NCBI GenBank assembly: GCA_038321775.1
Contig: JBBQFI010000009.1
Span: 1-64,000 of the forward strand
Direction: 5' to 3'
DNA length: 64,000 nt
Origin: JBBQFI01 sp038321775
GTDB lineage: Bacteria; Verrucomicrobiota; Verrucomicrobiia; Chthoniobacterales; UBA10450
The translations under genes and the position numbers were made by a program. Position 1 is the stretch's first letter, and each line of letters begins with the position of its first letter. Of the stretch, positions 1-8,427 are shown in pieces. The notes below the pieces were generated by a model that was given only the letters and a program-made list of their open reading frames with translations, ran no database searches and had not been told where the DNA came from.

Positions 1-291
1 ATTCTCGTCGATCGGCTCTGGCCGCGCGGGCTGACGAAGCGTAAAGCAAACATCGATCTTTGGTCGAAAGAGATCGCTCCGAGTACCGAGCTGCGAAAGT
101 GGTTCGACCACGATCCGAAGAAGTGGCGAAGTTTTCGCGGGCGTTATCAGACCGAGCTCAAACATCATCCCGAGCAGCTCGCGACCATCAGGAGCAAGGC
201 TAAAGAAGGAACAGTAACTCTTATCTACGGCGCGCGCGATCAAGAGCACAATGAGGCAGTAGTCCTCAAGCAGTTTCTTGAGAAACGCTGA
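1..291 (+). CDS. DUF488 (YeaO-like) protein, 5' end outside window
   Basis: The reading frame is open from base 1 and ends with TGA at 289-291, leaving 96 residues. It starts in the middle of the family signature (VDRLWPRG), continues with LWSKEIAPSTELRKWF and closes with LIYGARDQEHNEAVVL. These blocks are diagnostic of the small DUF488 proteins typified by E. coli YeaO, which are usually about 115-120 residues, so only the first 15-20 residues are missing. The biochemical function of the family is not established. A second, differently organised DUF488 protein lies at 3243-3893. The next gene begins 12 bases downstream on the same strand. Confidence 0.9.
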   Translation: MLVDRLWPRGLTKRKANIDLWSKEIAPSTELRKWFDHDPKKWRSFRGRYQTELKHHPEQLATIRSKAKEGTVTLIYGARDQEHNEAVVLKQFLEKR

Positions 292-303
292 CCAGTTCTA
301 GCT

Positions 304-516
304 ATGGCGCACCGATTCAGAGTTGGCGATCATGTTGAGTGGAACTCGGAGGCGGGCTATGTCCGGGGGACCATCAAGAAAAAGATTACTTCAGAAATCA
401 AATTCAAGGGATATACGGTTCGCGCATCAAAGGAAGAGCCGCAGTATTTGATCAAGAGCGACAAGACTGACCACATGGCCATGCACAAAGGTTCAGCGCT
501 CAGGAAGATCAGATAA
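304..516 (+). CDS. DUF2945 small protein (Hva1/TUDOR-like)
   Basis: A 70-residue protein that matches the DUF2945 family along its whole length: FRVGDHVEWNSEAG near the N-terminus, a central FKGYTVRASKEEPQY, and the highly conserved tail KSDKTDHMAMHKGSALRKI. Members are small beta-rich cytoplasmic proteins annotated as Hva1/TUDOR-like; their molecular function is not settled. It follows the DUF488 gene by 12 bases and may be cotranscribed with it. Its last 24 bases overlap the 3' end of the convergent glycosylase gene. Confidence 0.85.
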   Translation: MAHRFRVGDHVEWNSEAGYVRGTIKKKITSEIKFKGYTVRASKEEPQYLIKSDKTDHMAMHKGSALRKIR

Positions 517-1041
517 AGGAATAGGCGCCATTCGATTCGCAGCACGCTTTATTTCTTTGAGTTCCTTCACCCGCACCTCGGCCGGGCCGCGGATGGGGAA
601 ATGCATCAGATACACTTTCGCGCTGGCGATCGGTGGCTGCCAGCCCCAATCGCATTGCCGGCTGCCGTGATAAGTATTCCAGGCGATCTTTCCGATAAAG
701 CAAACCACCTTTGGCGAGCAGGTGCCGATGATTCGCGAGACTCGTCTGACTCCGGCCTGTTCCTCGCCTTTCTTTAGTTCGGTCACGTCTATCGTCGGAC
801 GGTCAACCAGATTGACAAAGTTGAGCTGATAGAAATCGAGGAATTTTTCGTCATAGATTCGTTTGAGCAGCAGGTCGTCTTTCAGATGAGCTTCTTCTTC
901 CTGCAACAAGCCGGACCGGTTGAGCAGATACCAAAACATCTTGTTATTGGAAAAAGGTACCCCGCGCCGATAAGAACCGGGATGTGGATTGATACCTACG
1001 AACAGAATCTTCGCATTCTTCGACACCTTGCAGGCGATCAT
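493..1041 (-). CDS. mug: Mug/TDG-type mismatch-specific uracil-DNA glycosylase
   Basis: This 182-residue protein has the active-site block FVGINPHPGS at about residues 14-23, the form (GINP-G-S) characteristic of the MUG/TDG branch of the uracil-DNA glycosylase superfamily. RRGVPFSNNKMFWYLLNRSGL follows as expected for that branch, and VVCFIGKIAWNTY corresponds to the later conserved strand. The enzyme would remove uracil or thymine from G:U and G:T mismatches in base-excision repair in the cytoplasm. The length is typical for Mug. The gene runs convergent with the DUF2945 gene and overlaps its end by 24 bases. Function is inferred from motifs. Confidence 0.85.
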   Translation of the reverse strand: MIACKVSKNAKILFVGINPHPGSYRRGVPFSNNKMFWYLLNRSGLLQEEEAHLKDDLLLKRIYDEKFLDFYQLNFVNLVDRPTIDVTELKKGEEQAGVRRVSRIIGTCSPKVVCFIGKIAWNTYHGSRQCDWGWQPPIASAKVYLMHFPIRGPAEVRVKELKEIKRAANRMAPIPLSDLPER

Positions 1042-1077
1042 TCCTTTGCGACATCTTCGTGAGAAGATAAGATCGCC

Positions 1078-2745
1078 TTAGATATTCGGCAGCAGGTCAA
1101 AGTATTCGTCGTCTTCATTCGAACCACCTTCTCCTTTACCCACCATCTTCACCGACTCGATGAACTCAATGCGCTCGATCCACTTTACCATCTTATAGCC
1201 AAGCTGGTTCTCTACCCGCAGGCGGAGCGGAGCGCCATAGATTCCGGTCAAGGGCGCCCCATTCATGCCGAACGCGAGCATGGCCTGGGCTTTCAACGCA
1301 TTGTAGATGCTTTGCGTATCGTAGTAGGTGCCGCCATAAAGCGCTTCGCCGAAGGAGTAGAATGCGAGCACGTTGGCTCCGGGCTTTGGTTTGACCTGCG
1401 CGATAAGTCTGCGCAAGGAAAGACCGCGCCACTCTGCGATGCCCGACCAGCCCTGGATGCAATGATGCATCGTAATCGTCTCCTCCGCCTCCATCGCTCG
1501 CATTTCGTCCAGTGATAGCTCCAGCGGATTCTCCACCAGCCCGCCTATTTTCAGCCGGTAAGTTCTGAATCCGTCGGCCTCCATCCGCTTCCAGTCCTCG
1601 CGTTCGGGCATCCTCCCATTCGGCCAGAAGTGCGGGGAAATCTGCGCCCGCGTGTAGGTTTCCTGCGGGATAAGTCTGTCCAAGGTAACTAACTGCAGCG
1701 GGTGAGTAACCGCGCGCTGGGCATGTTGTAAACCGCGCGGGAAATACCAGGAAATGTAATGGGCCGCGATCCACGAGAGCACGACGAACGCGATCCCGAT
1801 CAGTCCCAGTATCAACCCGGTCCATCTCATATCATCGAGACCCAGGACGATGTGATTCATGTTTCGCCGCAAACCAGTCAGCGCGACCAACGTCACATGC
1901 ACGACAGTAAAACAGGCAAAGCCAACCAGCATAAGAAAGTGAATGGATCGGGCGCATTGGCGCCCGCCAAACATCCCGGCGTAGCGGGGCCAGCGATTGA
2001 CCAGTGCCGGAGACATCGCCATCCCCGTCATGATCGAGAGCGGCGCCATGACAAAGACCGTCGCAAAGTAGGCCAGTTGCTGGAGCGCGTTATAGCCATA
2101 GAAGCCATTCGGCTCCGGAGGGAAATGGAAGTTCGCGTAATACACAAAGGTGTTCCAGGCATTCACGACGACCGCGGTGGAGGTCGGCACCAGGCGCTGC
2201 CACTGCTCGCTCGTCAGCAGCCCGCAGACGAAGAACAAGCCAGTGAGCACAAACCCATAGACCGTGATGAAGTGCCACGCGCGCGCTACGCCCACGGTGT
2301 GCCGATAGCCCGGGGTCGCCACCGCCGGCGAGATATAGCGCGCGTCCTGTTTCGCCGTCCAGACCTTATCCTTCGGCACACCTAGCGGAGTAAAGCGCAG
2401 CCACTCAGTACCCGGAGTGCAATCGTCGTTCAGATAGAGTCGCGGATGATCCATCAGGATGGAGAGCCCGCTCCGCATGAGCATGAAGAGAAAGATCATG
2501 TTAAAGAAATGCGTCCAGCGTATCCAAACAGGAAACCCATGCGGTCCGCTGACCGCGCCCTCGATCGAAGCTGGTGACGGCGTGATATAAGGCATCCCCA
2601 AAACCGCCACCTGCACCCAGGCTATGATCACGGGGAGAAGCACAAGCACGGCGAGAATCGTCAGACACGAAGGCCGCATCCAGACGCGAAAGCGCCGGTC
2701 CGGCGGATAGTGCACAGCACGGTGCGCGTCATCAAACGGAATCAT
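1078..2745 (-). CDS. Fused membrane cytochrome b / molybdopterin oxidoreductase
   Basis: A 555-residue two-part protein. The first ~340 residues contain several hydrophobic helices with His residues suited to heme b ligation (for example in WTHFFNMIFLF and ARAWHFITVYGF), resembling the cytochrome b561/hydrogenase cytochrome b fold. From about residue 390 it becomes a sulfite-oxidase/MsrP-type molybdopterin domain: YRLKIGGLVENP, then MHHCIQGWSGIAEW with the presumed Mo-ligating Cys at about residue 429, and the later GAPLRLRVENQLGYKMVKW. In E. coli the two functions are separate proteins (MsrP and MsrQ); here they form one chain. No Tat signal is seen, as expected if the domain is carried by the membrane part. 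The likely role is electron transfer between quinone or cytochrome and a Mo site; the substrate is unknown. Confidence 0.85.
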   Translation of the reverse strand: MIPFDDAHRAVHYPPDRRFRVWMRPSCLTILAVLVLLPVIIAWVQVAVLGMPYITPSPASIEGAVSGPHGFPVWIRWTHFFNMIFLFMLMRSGLSILMDHPRLYLNDDCTPGTEWLRFTPLGVPKDKVWTAKQDARYISPAVATPGYRHTVGVARAWHFITVYGFVLTGLFFVCGLLTSEQWQRLVPTSTAVVVNAWNTFVYYANFHFPPEPNGFYGYNALQQLAYFATVFVMAPLSIMTGMAMSPALVNRWPRYAGMFGGRQCARSIHFLMLVGFACFTVVHVTLVALTGLRRNMNHIVLGLDDMRWTGLILGLIGIAFVVLSWIAAHYISWYFPRGLQHAQRAVTHPLQLVTLDRLIPQETYTRAQISPHFWPNGRMPEREDWKRMEADGFRTYRLKIGGLVENPLELSLDEMRAMEAEETITMHHCIQGWSGIAEWRGLSLRRLIAQVKPKPGANVLAFYSFGEALYGGTYYDTQSIYNALKAQAMLAFGMNGAPLTGIYGAPLRLRVENQLGYKMVKWIERIEFIESVKMVGKGEGGSNEDDEYFDLLPNI

Positions 2746-2837
2746 CGGACTGGCGCCTCATCTCGTCCGAGCGAGCCGCCGCGCGGAAACCCTTCTTAAT
2801 CTCGGGACAATCGCGCATCAATCGCCAAAGTACGACG

Positions 2838-3079
2838 GGGCATCCCGGTGGAAAGAAGAAAATCGAAAATTCGATCGAAGTTAAAAACGAATCGAGCGGC
2901 TTGTCCTGCTGGATGGTGAAGGCGCCGACATCGTCCGGCAAGAGGCCATGGAAGCGAACATGACGGACGCCCAACTCCGCCGGACACCGTTGCAATTGTC
3001 GCTGCCAATCCGCCCGCAACGCCAGGATCGCGTGCCCGCTGCCGATCGTGTGTTCCCAAAAATGGGGGAGCGGGATGGT
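2838..3079 (-). pseudogene. Remnant of GH39 (beta-xylosidase-type) glycoside hydrolase
   Basis: Read on the minus strand from 3079, the frame gives PHFWEHTIGSGHAILALRAD, then ELGVRHVRFHGLLPDDVGA, which are strong N-terminal blocks of glycoside hydrolase family 39. A stop codon (3080-3082) lies directly before this stretch. At the A-run 2883-2887 (T-run on the coding strand) one base appears to be missing. Restoring it joins SFFNFDRIFDFLLSTGMP in the next frame, which is also typical GH39. Similarity ends at about 2838. The piece is therefore truncated at both ends and frameshifted, a dead gene. Nothing else gene-like was recognised between 2746 and 3242. Confidence 0.7.
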
Positions 3080-3242
3080 TTAATGACACAGCCGGCAAAA
3101 AAATCGGGCATGCGTTTCGTCTTTCCATTTCATCGCTCCTCAGAGGAGTCGAGCGCGTAAGATATTCCGGCGCGGGGAAGCCACTCCTCGTTTAGCCAAT
3201 GTATGCAATATCGAGGATGCTCGCCTTGCGTTCTTCGATTCC

Positions 3243-3893
3243 CTAAGCGCAATCAATTTTCATGGTGTTCGGCGAGACGGAGCGCGAGGCTGACGCTTTC
3301 GTCCCAGTTAGCGGGTAGGTCACAGTGAGGCCGCGAACCTTTGCAAAGGGCGTCAGGGTGTGAACCTGGCGGCGAGTGCGAGTCATGATGTCCTCGACGC
3401 GAATTCCACGGACAGTCAAAGCATCGCCGATAAGTGAGCGATGACAGCGCCACGGCACTGCTTCTGCACACATGATTGCGATCCGCTCTTCGTTCGCGAG
3501 TTCGATTAAGCGATCGATGCTTTCTGCGAATTCCGCCGTCTGCATGTAGTCCGCGTAACCACGAAAGGAAGCGTTGCGCCAACCTGCGTTTGGCGAGTCC
3601 GGTTTCGCATGACGCAGGCCACCTAGTCCGGGCAAATGCACATACTTTATTCCAGCCTTGCGCAAGGATGCCGGCAGCGAAGTTTTATTAAACTGCGGGT
3701 TATGGCGTGACTTCGGGATCGTTCGCACATCCGCCACCAGGGTTGCGCCGTGAGCTTGAAGCAGCGGAATGAATTCATCGATCGGGTGAGTGGAATGACC
3801 GACCGTGAGAACCACGCGTTGTTCACGCGGCTTCCCCTCCGCTTCCCGACGAACAACGGCGGAACTCTCAGACTTTTTGCGCGAACGAATCAT
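3243..3893 (-). CDS. DUF488 domain protein (long form)
   Basis: The protein has 216 residues if started at the ATG at 3891-3893. This start is preferred over a longer reading up to 3983 because that would extend 116 bases into the ClC gene; the chosen start leaves only a 26-base overlap. The domain begins with LTVGHSTHPIDEFIPLLQ, then VADVRTIPKSRHNPQFN, YVHLPGLGG and the Cys-containing IMCAEAVPWRCHRSLI, all hallmarks of the larger DUF488 proteins. The conserved Cys/Arg residues suggest an enzyme, but no reaction is known for the family. It is the downstream gene of a probable two-gene unit with the ClC transporter. Confidence 0.85.
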   Translation of the reverse strand: MIRSRKKSESSAVVRREAEGKPREQRVVLTVGHSTHPIDEFIPLLQAHGATLVADVRTIPKSRHNPQFNKTSLPASLRKAGIKYVHLPGLGGLRHAKPDSPNAGWRNASFRGYADYMQTAEFAESIDRLIELANEERIAIMCAEAVPWRCHRSLIGDALTVRGIRVEDIMTRTRRQVHTLTPFAKVRGLTVTYPLTGTKASASRSVSPNTMKIDCA

Positions 3894-5664
3894 CGCTATA
3901 ACGGAAACCGCGGGCTCGTAGTTCCTCCTCACGATGATAACGTTCACGCGCGGCGAGAATGCTGGAGCGACCGAGATAGCCAACGACCTTCTTCTCGTTA
4001 GTTCTCTCCACTACTGGCAAGCGACCGATGTCATGTCTTAACATTCGCGCGACGGCGTCGTGCAAAGTCTCGTCGGGATATGCCAGTCGCAGATTTGTCG
4101 AGCCTGCATCCAGGACGGTGAGAGTTTCATCATGAGAACGATCGAAAGCGCGGACCACGTCGCCTCGTGTGATGATGCCGGCCAGCTCGCCGTTTTCGTC
4201 TGCCAGCAAGGTGCCTTGATGGGTGCAGACAAGCGGATCGCCACTCGCGATTCGCGCAGCATATCTCGGCAAAGGCGTATTGCCCGGGATGAGTGGCACG
4301 TCCGGTTCCATGACATCGCGCACCCGCATCATCTCAAGGACATCGACGCTGTATTCGCGCGTGATGTGCTGGCCGCGCCGCGCCAGTTTTTCGGTGAGAA
4401 TGGAGCGCTTCATCAGCAGCACGGTGACGGCGAGTCCGGCCACGGATCCGCAGAGCAATGCAGGCAGCGCGTTGATATCATGCGTCAATTCAAGAAGGAA
4501 AAACATGCCGGTAAGTGGCGATCGCATCGTGCCGCCCATAATCGCCGCCATGCCGACCATCGCCCACAGACCGACGTCCCCGACCGGCGTAAACTGTCCA
4601 ATCCCCGCGCCAAGCGCGCCACCAATGATGAGCAACGGGGCAAGCACACCGCCGGAGGTTCCCGAGCCCAAAGCGATCGACCAGACCAGAGCTTTGCCGA
4701 TTACTAACCCGAGTAAAGCGGCGCCAAGAATTTCGCCGCGCAACATTCCATGAATCAATTCGTAACCGACACCGAGCACGCGCGGATCGATCCACCCACC
4801 GAGGCCGACGAAGAGCGCGCCGATCGCGGGCCACCACATCCAGTGAATGGGCAACTTCAGAAAAGCGTCCTCGCATAAGTAGACGAGCCACGTCAGAAAT
4901 CCGGAACCGAAGCCGACAACAATTCCCACCCCGCACGCGACCGCGATGGCGCCAACGCCTAACGAGGCGTGCGGCGTGATGGGAAAAATCGGTCCCGCAC
5001 CGATGATTTGAATGCGTAAAAGCCATGCTACAACCGAGGCGACTGTGACGGGAATGAAACTGCGCGGCCGCCATTCAAAGAGCAGCAGCTCCACCGCAAG
5101 CAAAGTGGCTGCGATAGGCGAAGCGAAAACCGCCGACATGCCTCCAGCCGCGCCTGCGACGAGCAACGTCTTGCGTTCCGCCGAAGTAAGATGAAACAAC
5201 TGCGCGAGGATCGAACCGAAAGCCCCGCCCGTCATGATGATCGGACCTTCCGCGCCGAATGGGCCACCGGTGCCGATCGAGATTGCGGAGGAAATCGGCT
5301 TGAGCAACGCGACTTTCGGCTGAATCAAACTGCCGCCGAGCAGGATCGCTTCGAGGGCCTCGGGAATTCCGTGACCGCGGATTTTCTCCGAACCGTAACG
5401 CGCCATCAATCCGATGATGAGTGCGCCCACGACCGGCGCGAGAATCACCCACGCTCCGAGATGATGATGCTGCAACGAACCGAGAACGGGTGAAAAGCGT
5501 TGGAAGAAAACGACGTTGGTAATTTCGGCGATGAGCCAGAGCAATGCTTTCGCCACCAGCGCGCTGATCACACCCACCGGGATCGCAAGGGCGACAAGCA
5601 AGAGCATGCGCCTGTCCGTGCGAAAATCACCGAGTAAAGTCTGCGAAGTTTTGTGGCCGGACAT
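3868..5664 (-). CDS. ClC-family chloride channel/antiporter with CBS domains
   Basis: A 598-residue membrane protein. It has the ClC selectivity-filter segments GTGGPFGAEGPIIM (the GxEGP block carrying the gating glutamate) and GSGTSGGVLAPLL, with about ten or more hydrophobic helices between residues 20 and 420. The C-terminal ~150 residues form a CBS pair: RDVMEPDVPLIPGNTPLPR, then GIITRGDVVRAF and RHDIGRLPVVE. CBS modules usually bind adenine nucleotides and regulate transport. Whether it is a channel or a Cl-/H+ exchanger cannot be decided here. The 3' end overlaps the downstream DUF488 gene by 26 bases. One copy of the recurring 9-mer lies inside it (4957-4965). Confidence 0.92.
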   Translation of the reverse strand: MSGHKTSQTLLGDFRTDRRMLLLVALAIPVGVISALVAKALLWLIAEITNVVFFQRFSPVLGSLQHHHLGAWVILAPVVGALIIGLMARYGSEKIRGHGIPEALEAILLGGSLIQPKVALLKPISSAISIGTGGPFGAEGPIIMTGGAFGSILAQLFHLTSAERKTLLVAGAAGGMSAVFASPIAATLLAVELLLFEWRPRSFIPVTVASVVAWLLRIQIIGAGPIFPITPHASLGVGAIAVACGVGIVVGFGSGFLTWLVYLCEDAFLKLPIHWMWWPAIGALFVGLGGWIDPRVLGVGYELIHGMLRGEILGAALLGLVIGKALVWSIALGSGTSGGVLAPLLIIGGALGAGIGQFTPVGDVGLWAMVGMAAIMGGTMRSPLTGMFFLLELTHDINALPALLCGSVAGLAVTVLLMKRSILTEKLARRGQHITREYSVDVLEMMRVRDVMEPDVPLIPGNTPLPRYAARIASGDPLVCTHQGTLLADENGELAGIITRGDVVRAFDRSHDETLTVLDAGSTNLRLAYPDETLHDAVARMLRHDIGRLPVVERTNEKKVVGYLGRSSILAARERYHREEELRARGFRYSDDSFAQKV

Positions 5665-6211
5665 TCATCCTCGCAGCGCATTAACGGTCAGCGAGTGCAC
5701 TAATTTCGACATTTCGCCGCTCAGGGCAATGGAATCCTCGTTTAGTGAAGACTAAAATCGTCCTTCGAAAATCATCAGGCGACATAGTCGCGCGAATTTG
5801 ACGCGTGCTATTCGCTTCAAAGTCACTTCATTCTACGCCAACGGCTCCTAGAGAGACCAGCACTTCGTTTTGGTGTGCTAGAATTTGTGCTAGAACGACG
5901 AGCATTCTGCTCGCCATTCGCAATCCTAAGTCTGGCGCGTCTGCCAATTTTCGATACCTTGTGCAACGCAAATGCCGCTCGGGACGTTCACTATTACCGG
6001 CAACGAAGTCGCGCTTCACGTCAATGCGGTTCCAGAGCCAACATCAACTCTCTTATTAGGTATGGCTGGCGCCGCATTGCTGGTAATGCATCGATGCCGG
6101 CGTCGATAACAAAACTTCTGATTCTTTGATCTCGTTTGACGCTATCCTTGAAGTTTTCGTCTTGAAGCAAAAAACGGAAGCCCAAGTGTCGGAAAACCTG
6201 CAAAGAATCTG
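5665..6211. other. Gene-poor interval with decayed sequence
   Basis: About 550 bases between the ClC gene start and a small minus-strand ORF. The only recognisable content is the PEP-CTERM tail at 5930-6109. A short direct repeat, GTGCTAGAA, occurs twice around 5874-5900. No promoter, RNA gene or intact reading frame could be supported. Together with the two small ORFs and tRNA-Ser to the right, this looks like a site of past insertion and decay. Confidence 0.5.
5930..6109 (+). pseudogene. C-terminal remnant of a PEP-CTERM protein
   Basis: The frame opens right after a TAA at 5927-5929 and ends at TAA 6107-6109. Its last residues read NAVPEPTSTLLLGMAGAAL, then LVMHRCRRR: a VPEP motif, one hydrophobic helix and a basic tail, which is the PEP-CTERM sorting signal. 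Just before it, GTFTITGNEVALHV looks like the final beta strands of such exported proteins. No start codon, signal peptide or upstream body is present in this frame, so only the tail survives. In intact proteins this tail is recognised by an exosortase and directs export and surface attachment. No exosortase gene is in the window. Confidence 0.65.
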
Positions 6212-6481
6212 TTAGCGCAGTCGCCGTTGTTTCGATTGCTTCGAGTCTGGAAGGTCAACTTCTCTCCAAACGCGGACGGATGTTGTACGCACTTCGGTCC
6301 CCGAGAGAACTTGAACCTCCTGTAGTGGACCGACTGAGCCCACTCGCGCCATCTCACGAAGCGGAAGAACGTACTCCTGGTAAAAACGATCTAGGTCGCC
6401 TCCAATATCCAGTTCAGCGCTCCAATAACCTCGGCTCCGTTTGACTAACACTCGGCCCTGTTGGCGTCCATCTCGCGCCAC
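6212..6481 (-). CDS. Hypothetical protein (89 aa)
   Basis: A small reading frame beginning with GTG at 6479-6481, six bases after the stop of the upstream helix-turn-helix ORF on the same strand. I do not recognise the family. The sequence is polar and mixed, with LDRFYQEYVLPLREM in the middle and a basic tail (KQSKQRRLR). No signal peptide or membrane segment is visible. The tight spacing to the HTH ORF suggests the two belong together. It may also be a degraded fragment of something larger, since the surrounding interval contains gene remnants. Confidence 0.35.
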   Translation of the reverse strand: MARDGRQQGRVLVKRSRGYWSAELDIGGDLDRFYQEYVLPLREMARVGSVGPLQEVQVLSGTEVRTTSVRVWREVDLPDSKQSKQRRLR

Positions 6482-6487
6482 GGGCTT

Positions 6488-6856
6488 TCAACAGTCTGTC
6501 TCACTGAGAGTTCCGGCCGTTAAATGCCTTGCAGAACGTTGTCGTGCTCCCGGATTAGAAGGTCTTCGGGCAAATTCACCTGCCTCCGCTCGGCGATTAA
6601 ATCGCGCGATTTCGGCGCGGCTAACATAATGTCGTCCGCAAATATTTAAGGTCTGTAACCAGCCAGCCCGGCGGTATCGCCAGACCATAACCGACGAAAG
6701 ACCGCTCTGCCGGGTAAATTCATCCAGCGCGAGTGGAGGATAGGTGTCAAGGGGCAGCGGAAATTCTGTTGCCATCATGGGGAGCCGGTAATCGCTGCTC
6801 GGATCGCGATCTGACCTAGCAAGAACCCGTTTGCGCGATCGCCGAGGTGTTGTCAT
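6488..6856 (-). CDS. Small HTH (excisionase-like) DNA-binding protein
   Basis: A 122-residue ORF starting with ATG at 6854-6856. The centre reads LDEFTRQSGLSSVMVWRYRR, then AGWLQTLNICGRHYVSRAEIARF. This is the layout of MerR/excisionase-type winged helices: a helix-turn-helix followed by a short hairpin and a closing helix. Small proteins of this type often act as recombination directionality factors or element regulators. It lies next to tRNA-Ser, a common integration target, and upstream of a second small ORF on the same strand. No integrase is present, so a link to a mobile element is only inference. The family assignment rests on pattern alone. Confidence 0.5.
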   Translation of the reverse strand: MTTPRRSRKRVLARSDRDPSSDYRLPMMATEFPLPLDTYPPLALDEFTRQSGLSSVMVWRYRRAGWLQTLNICGRHYVSRAEIARFNRRAEAGEFARRPSNPGARQRSARHLTAGTLSETDC

Positions 6857-7122
6857 AAAGTTTGAGTAATAGGGTTTTTTCTTCTAATCAAGTTTCGGGT
6901 TCTTCACCATTAAGCATCTCTCTTGGCACACCGCCTTGTTTGAAATATCTCCGCCCACCGGTCGGTGAAAATATCCGATATTACTTGGTGTCCTTTTGGT
7001 GTCCATTATTTGGCGTTTCCGATTAGTGCGATAGTGTGCGATAAAAACGCGAGTTAGACGGCATTTGCTCCATCTGATTCTTCAATTTACCAATGACGAT
7101 CAAGGACATACATGGTAAAAAT

Positions 7123-7214
7123 TGGCGGAAGGGGTGGGATTCGAACCCACGGTGAGTTTAACCCCACGCTCGATTTCGAGTCGAGTGCCTTAAACCGGAC
7201 TCAGCCACCCTTCC
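7123..7214 (-). tRNA. tRNA-Ser (anticodon CGA)
   Basis: Read on the minus strand, the sequence starts with GGAAGGG, which pairs with CCCTTCC near the 3' end and is followed by a discriminator G and an encoded CCA (7123-7125). The anticodon arm is CTCGA-CTCGAAA-TCGAG, giving anticodon CGA for the serine codon UCG. A long variable arm typical of tRNA-Ser follows, then the T arm with GGTTCGAATCC. The total is about 92 nt. The encoded CCA and the neighbouring decayed interval make the 3' end a plausible old integration site, but no second copy of the 3' end was found nearby. Confidence 0.95.
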
Positions 7215-7263
7215 CAGACTTGGAGCGTTAATTATCCCGTGAGATGCTCGCTTTGCAAAAGAA

Positions 7264-8283
7264 ATGGAAACGCGTTTACAAAAGTGGCTGAGGAAACTCC
7301 CGCGCCGCTACAAAAAGTATCGTCAGCCGGAAGGTCTTTGGTCGATGACCATTGCGCGCGAGCTGGCCTTTTGTGAATCGTATGCCCGCGAATGTTTTTC
7401 CGGCGAAGGCAAAATGGTCGATCTCGGATGCTGGTTCGGCGCCACGACTTTTTCGCTCGCGCGCGGTTTGATGCGAAACCGGCGGGCAAAATATAATCGA
7501 GTCATTGAAGCATTCGACCTTTTTATCTGGAATGAATGGATGGTGCCTGCAGCAGAACAGATCAAGATGCCGCTGACTTATCGAGACGGAGAGAGCTTTT
7601 ATCCTCAGGTGCAGAAACTATTGGAGCCGTACAGCGAAGTTGTCCGCTTGTGGCAACAGGACTTGATGAAATACGAGACGACCACTGAGCCGGTCGAATT
7701 GCTTTTCATCGACGCGATGAAGTCATGGCCGCTCGCGAAGAAGATTGTCACCGATTTTTTTCCGCACTTAATCCCAGGCCGGTCCGTGATCGTGCAGCAG
7801 GATTTCATTTTTCATCAACCGATTTCCGCCACAAGTCATCTTCTCATGTGGCGGTTGCGGGATCATTTCGACTGGCTCCATCAAATTCCGCGTTCCGGAA
7901 GCGTGGCCTTCGTTTGCAAAAAGCAAATCAACGCCGCCGAGTTGCCTGATCTCGATCCGGATTCTTTCTCGCTCAAAGAAATCGACCTGGCATATGAGTA
8001 CAGCCGCGCCTGCGTGGTGGAAGACGACCGGCGAACGCACGTCGAAGCAGCCAAATTATTATTTCTGATTGAGCGGGGTCATTATGAAGCGGCGTTACAG
8101 CACACGCGATGGCTGATTGGTCATGGAATCAAATTGAGAGAGCACGTCCTGGCAGATGCGCGCCTAACGATTGACCAAACGAAGGCGAAGATCGCGAAGG
8201 CAAATCTTCGGCCTAACGAGTCTAAATCCGGGAAGGAATTGGAAACTTTAACCGGGATTGCAGCGCTTTTACCCGACCTCTAA
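7264..8283 (+). CDS. Class I SAM-dependent methyltransferase-like protein
   Basis: A 339-residue protein. The segment GKMVDLGCWFGATTFSLARG at about residues 49-68 is a motif I of Rossmann-fold methyltransferases (hydrophobic-DLG-x-x-x-G). An acidic VELLFIDAMKSW later resembles motif III/IV. The C-terminal third (about residues 235-339) looks helical and has no recognised domain. It may modify a sugar or a small molecule; the substrate cannot be told. It begins 49 bases after tRNA-Ser on the opposite strand. Two copies of the window's 9-mer sit near its 3' end (8162-8170 and 8211-8219). Confidence 0.65.
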   Translation: METRLQKWLRKLPRRYKKYRQPEGLWSMTIARELAFCESYARECFSGEGKMVDLGCWFGATTFSLARGLMRNRRAKYNRVIEAFDLFIWNEWMVPAAEQIKMPLTYRDGESFYPQVQKLLEPYSEVVRLWQQDLMKYETTTEPVELLFIDAMKSWPLAKKIVTDFFPHLIPGRSVIVQQDFIFHQPISATSHLLMWRLRDHFDWLHQIPRSGSVAFVCKKQINAAELPDLDPDSFSLKEIDLAYEYSRACVVEDDRRTHVEAAKLLFLIERGHYEAALQHTRWLIGHGIKLREHVLADARLTIDQTKAKIAKANLRPNESKSGKELETLTGIAALLPDL

Positions 8284-8427
8284 AAGAAGAATTCCCCCCG
8301 AACTGGCTCAATCACAGCATTTTTCCCTCGGTGGAAAAAATGTAACATTTTTCAGCTTGCGTGAGGCCGTTTCGTGGCTGCATGTTGTATACCCGCGGAG
8401 CGTCCTGTCCCATATGTTGTTGTGTCC

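Noticed and set aside
6884..7006. A 40-residue minus-strand ORF starting MDTKRTPSNIGYF upstream of the HTH ORF
   Set aside because: No family recognised, and its start lies in a short direct repeat; it could be a fragment of an element gene but cannot be supported.
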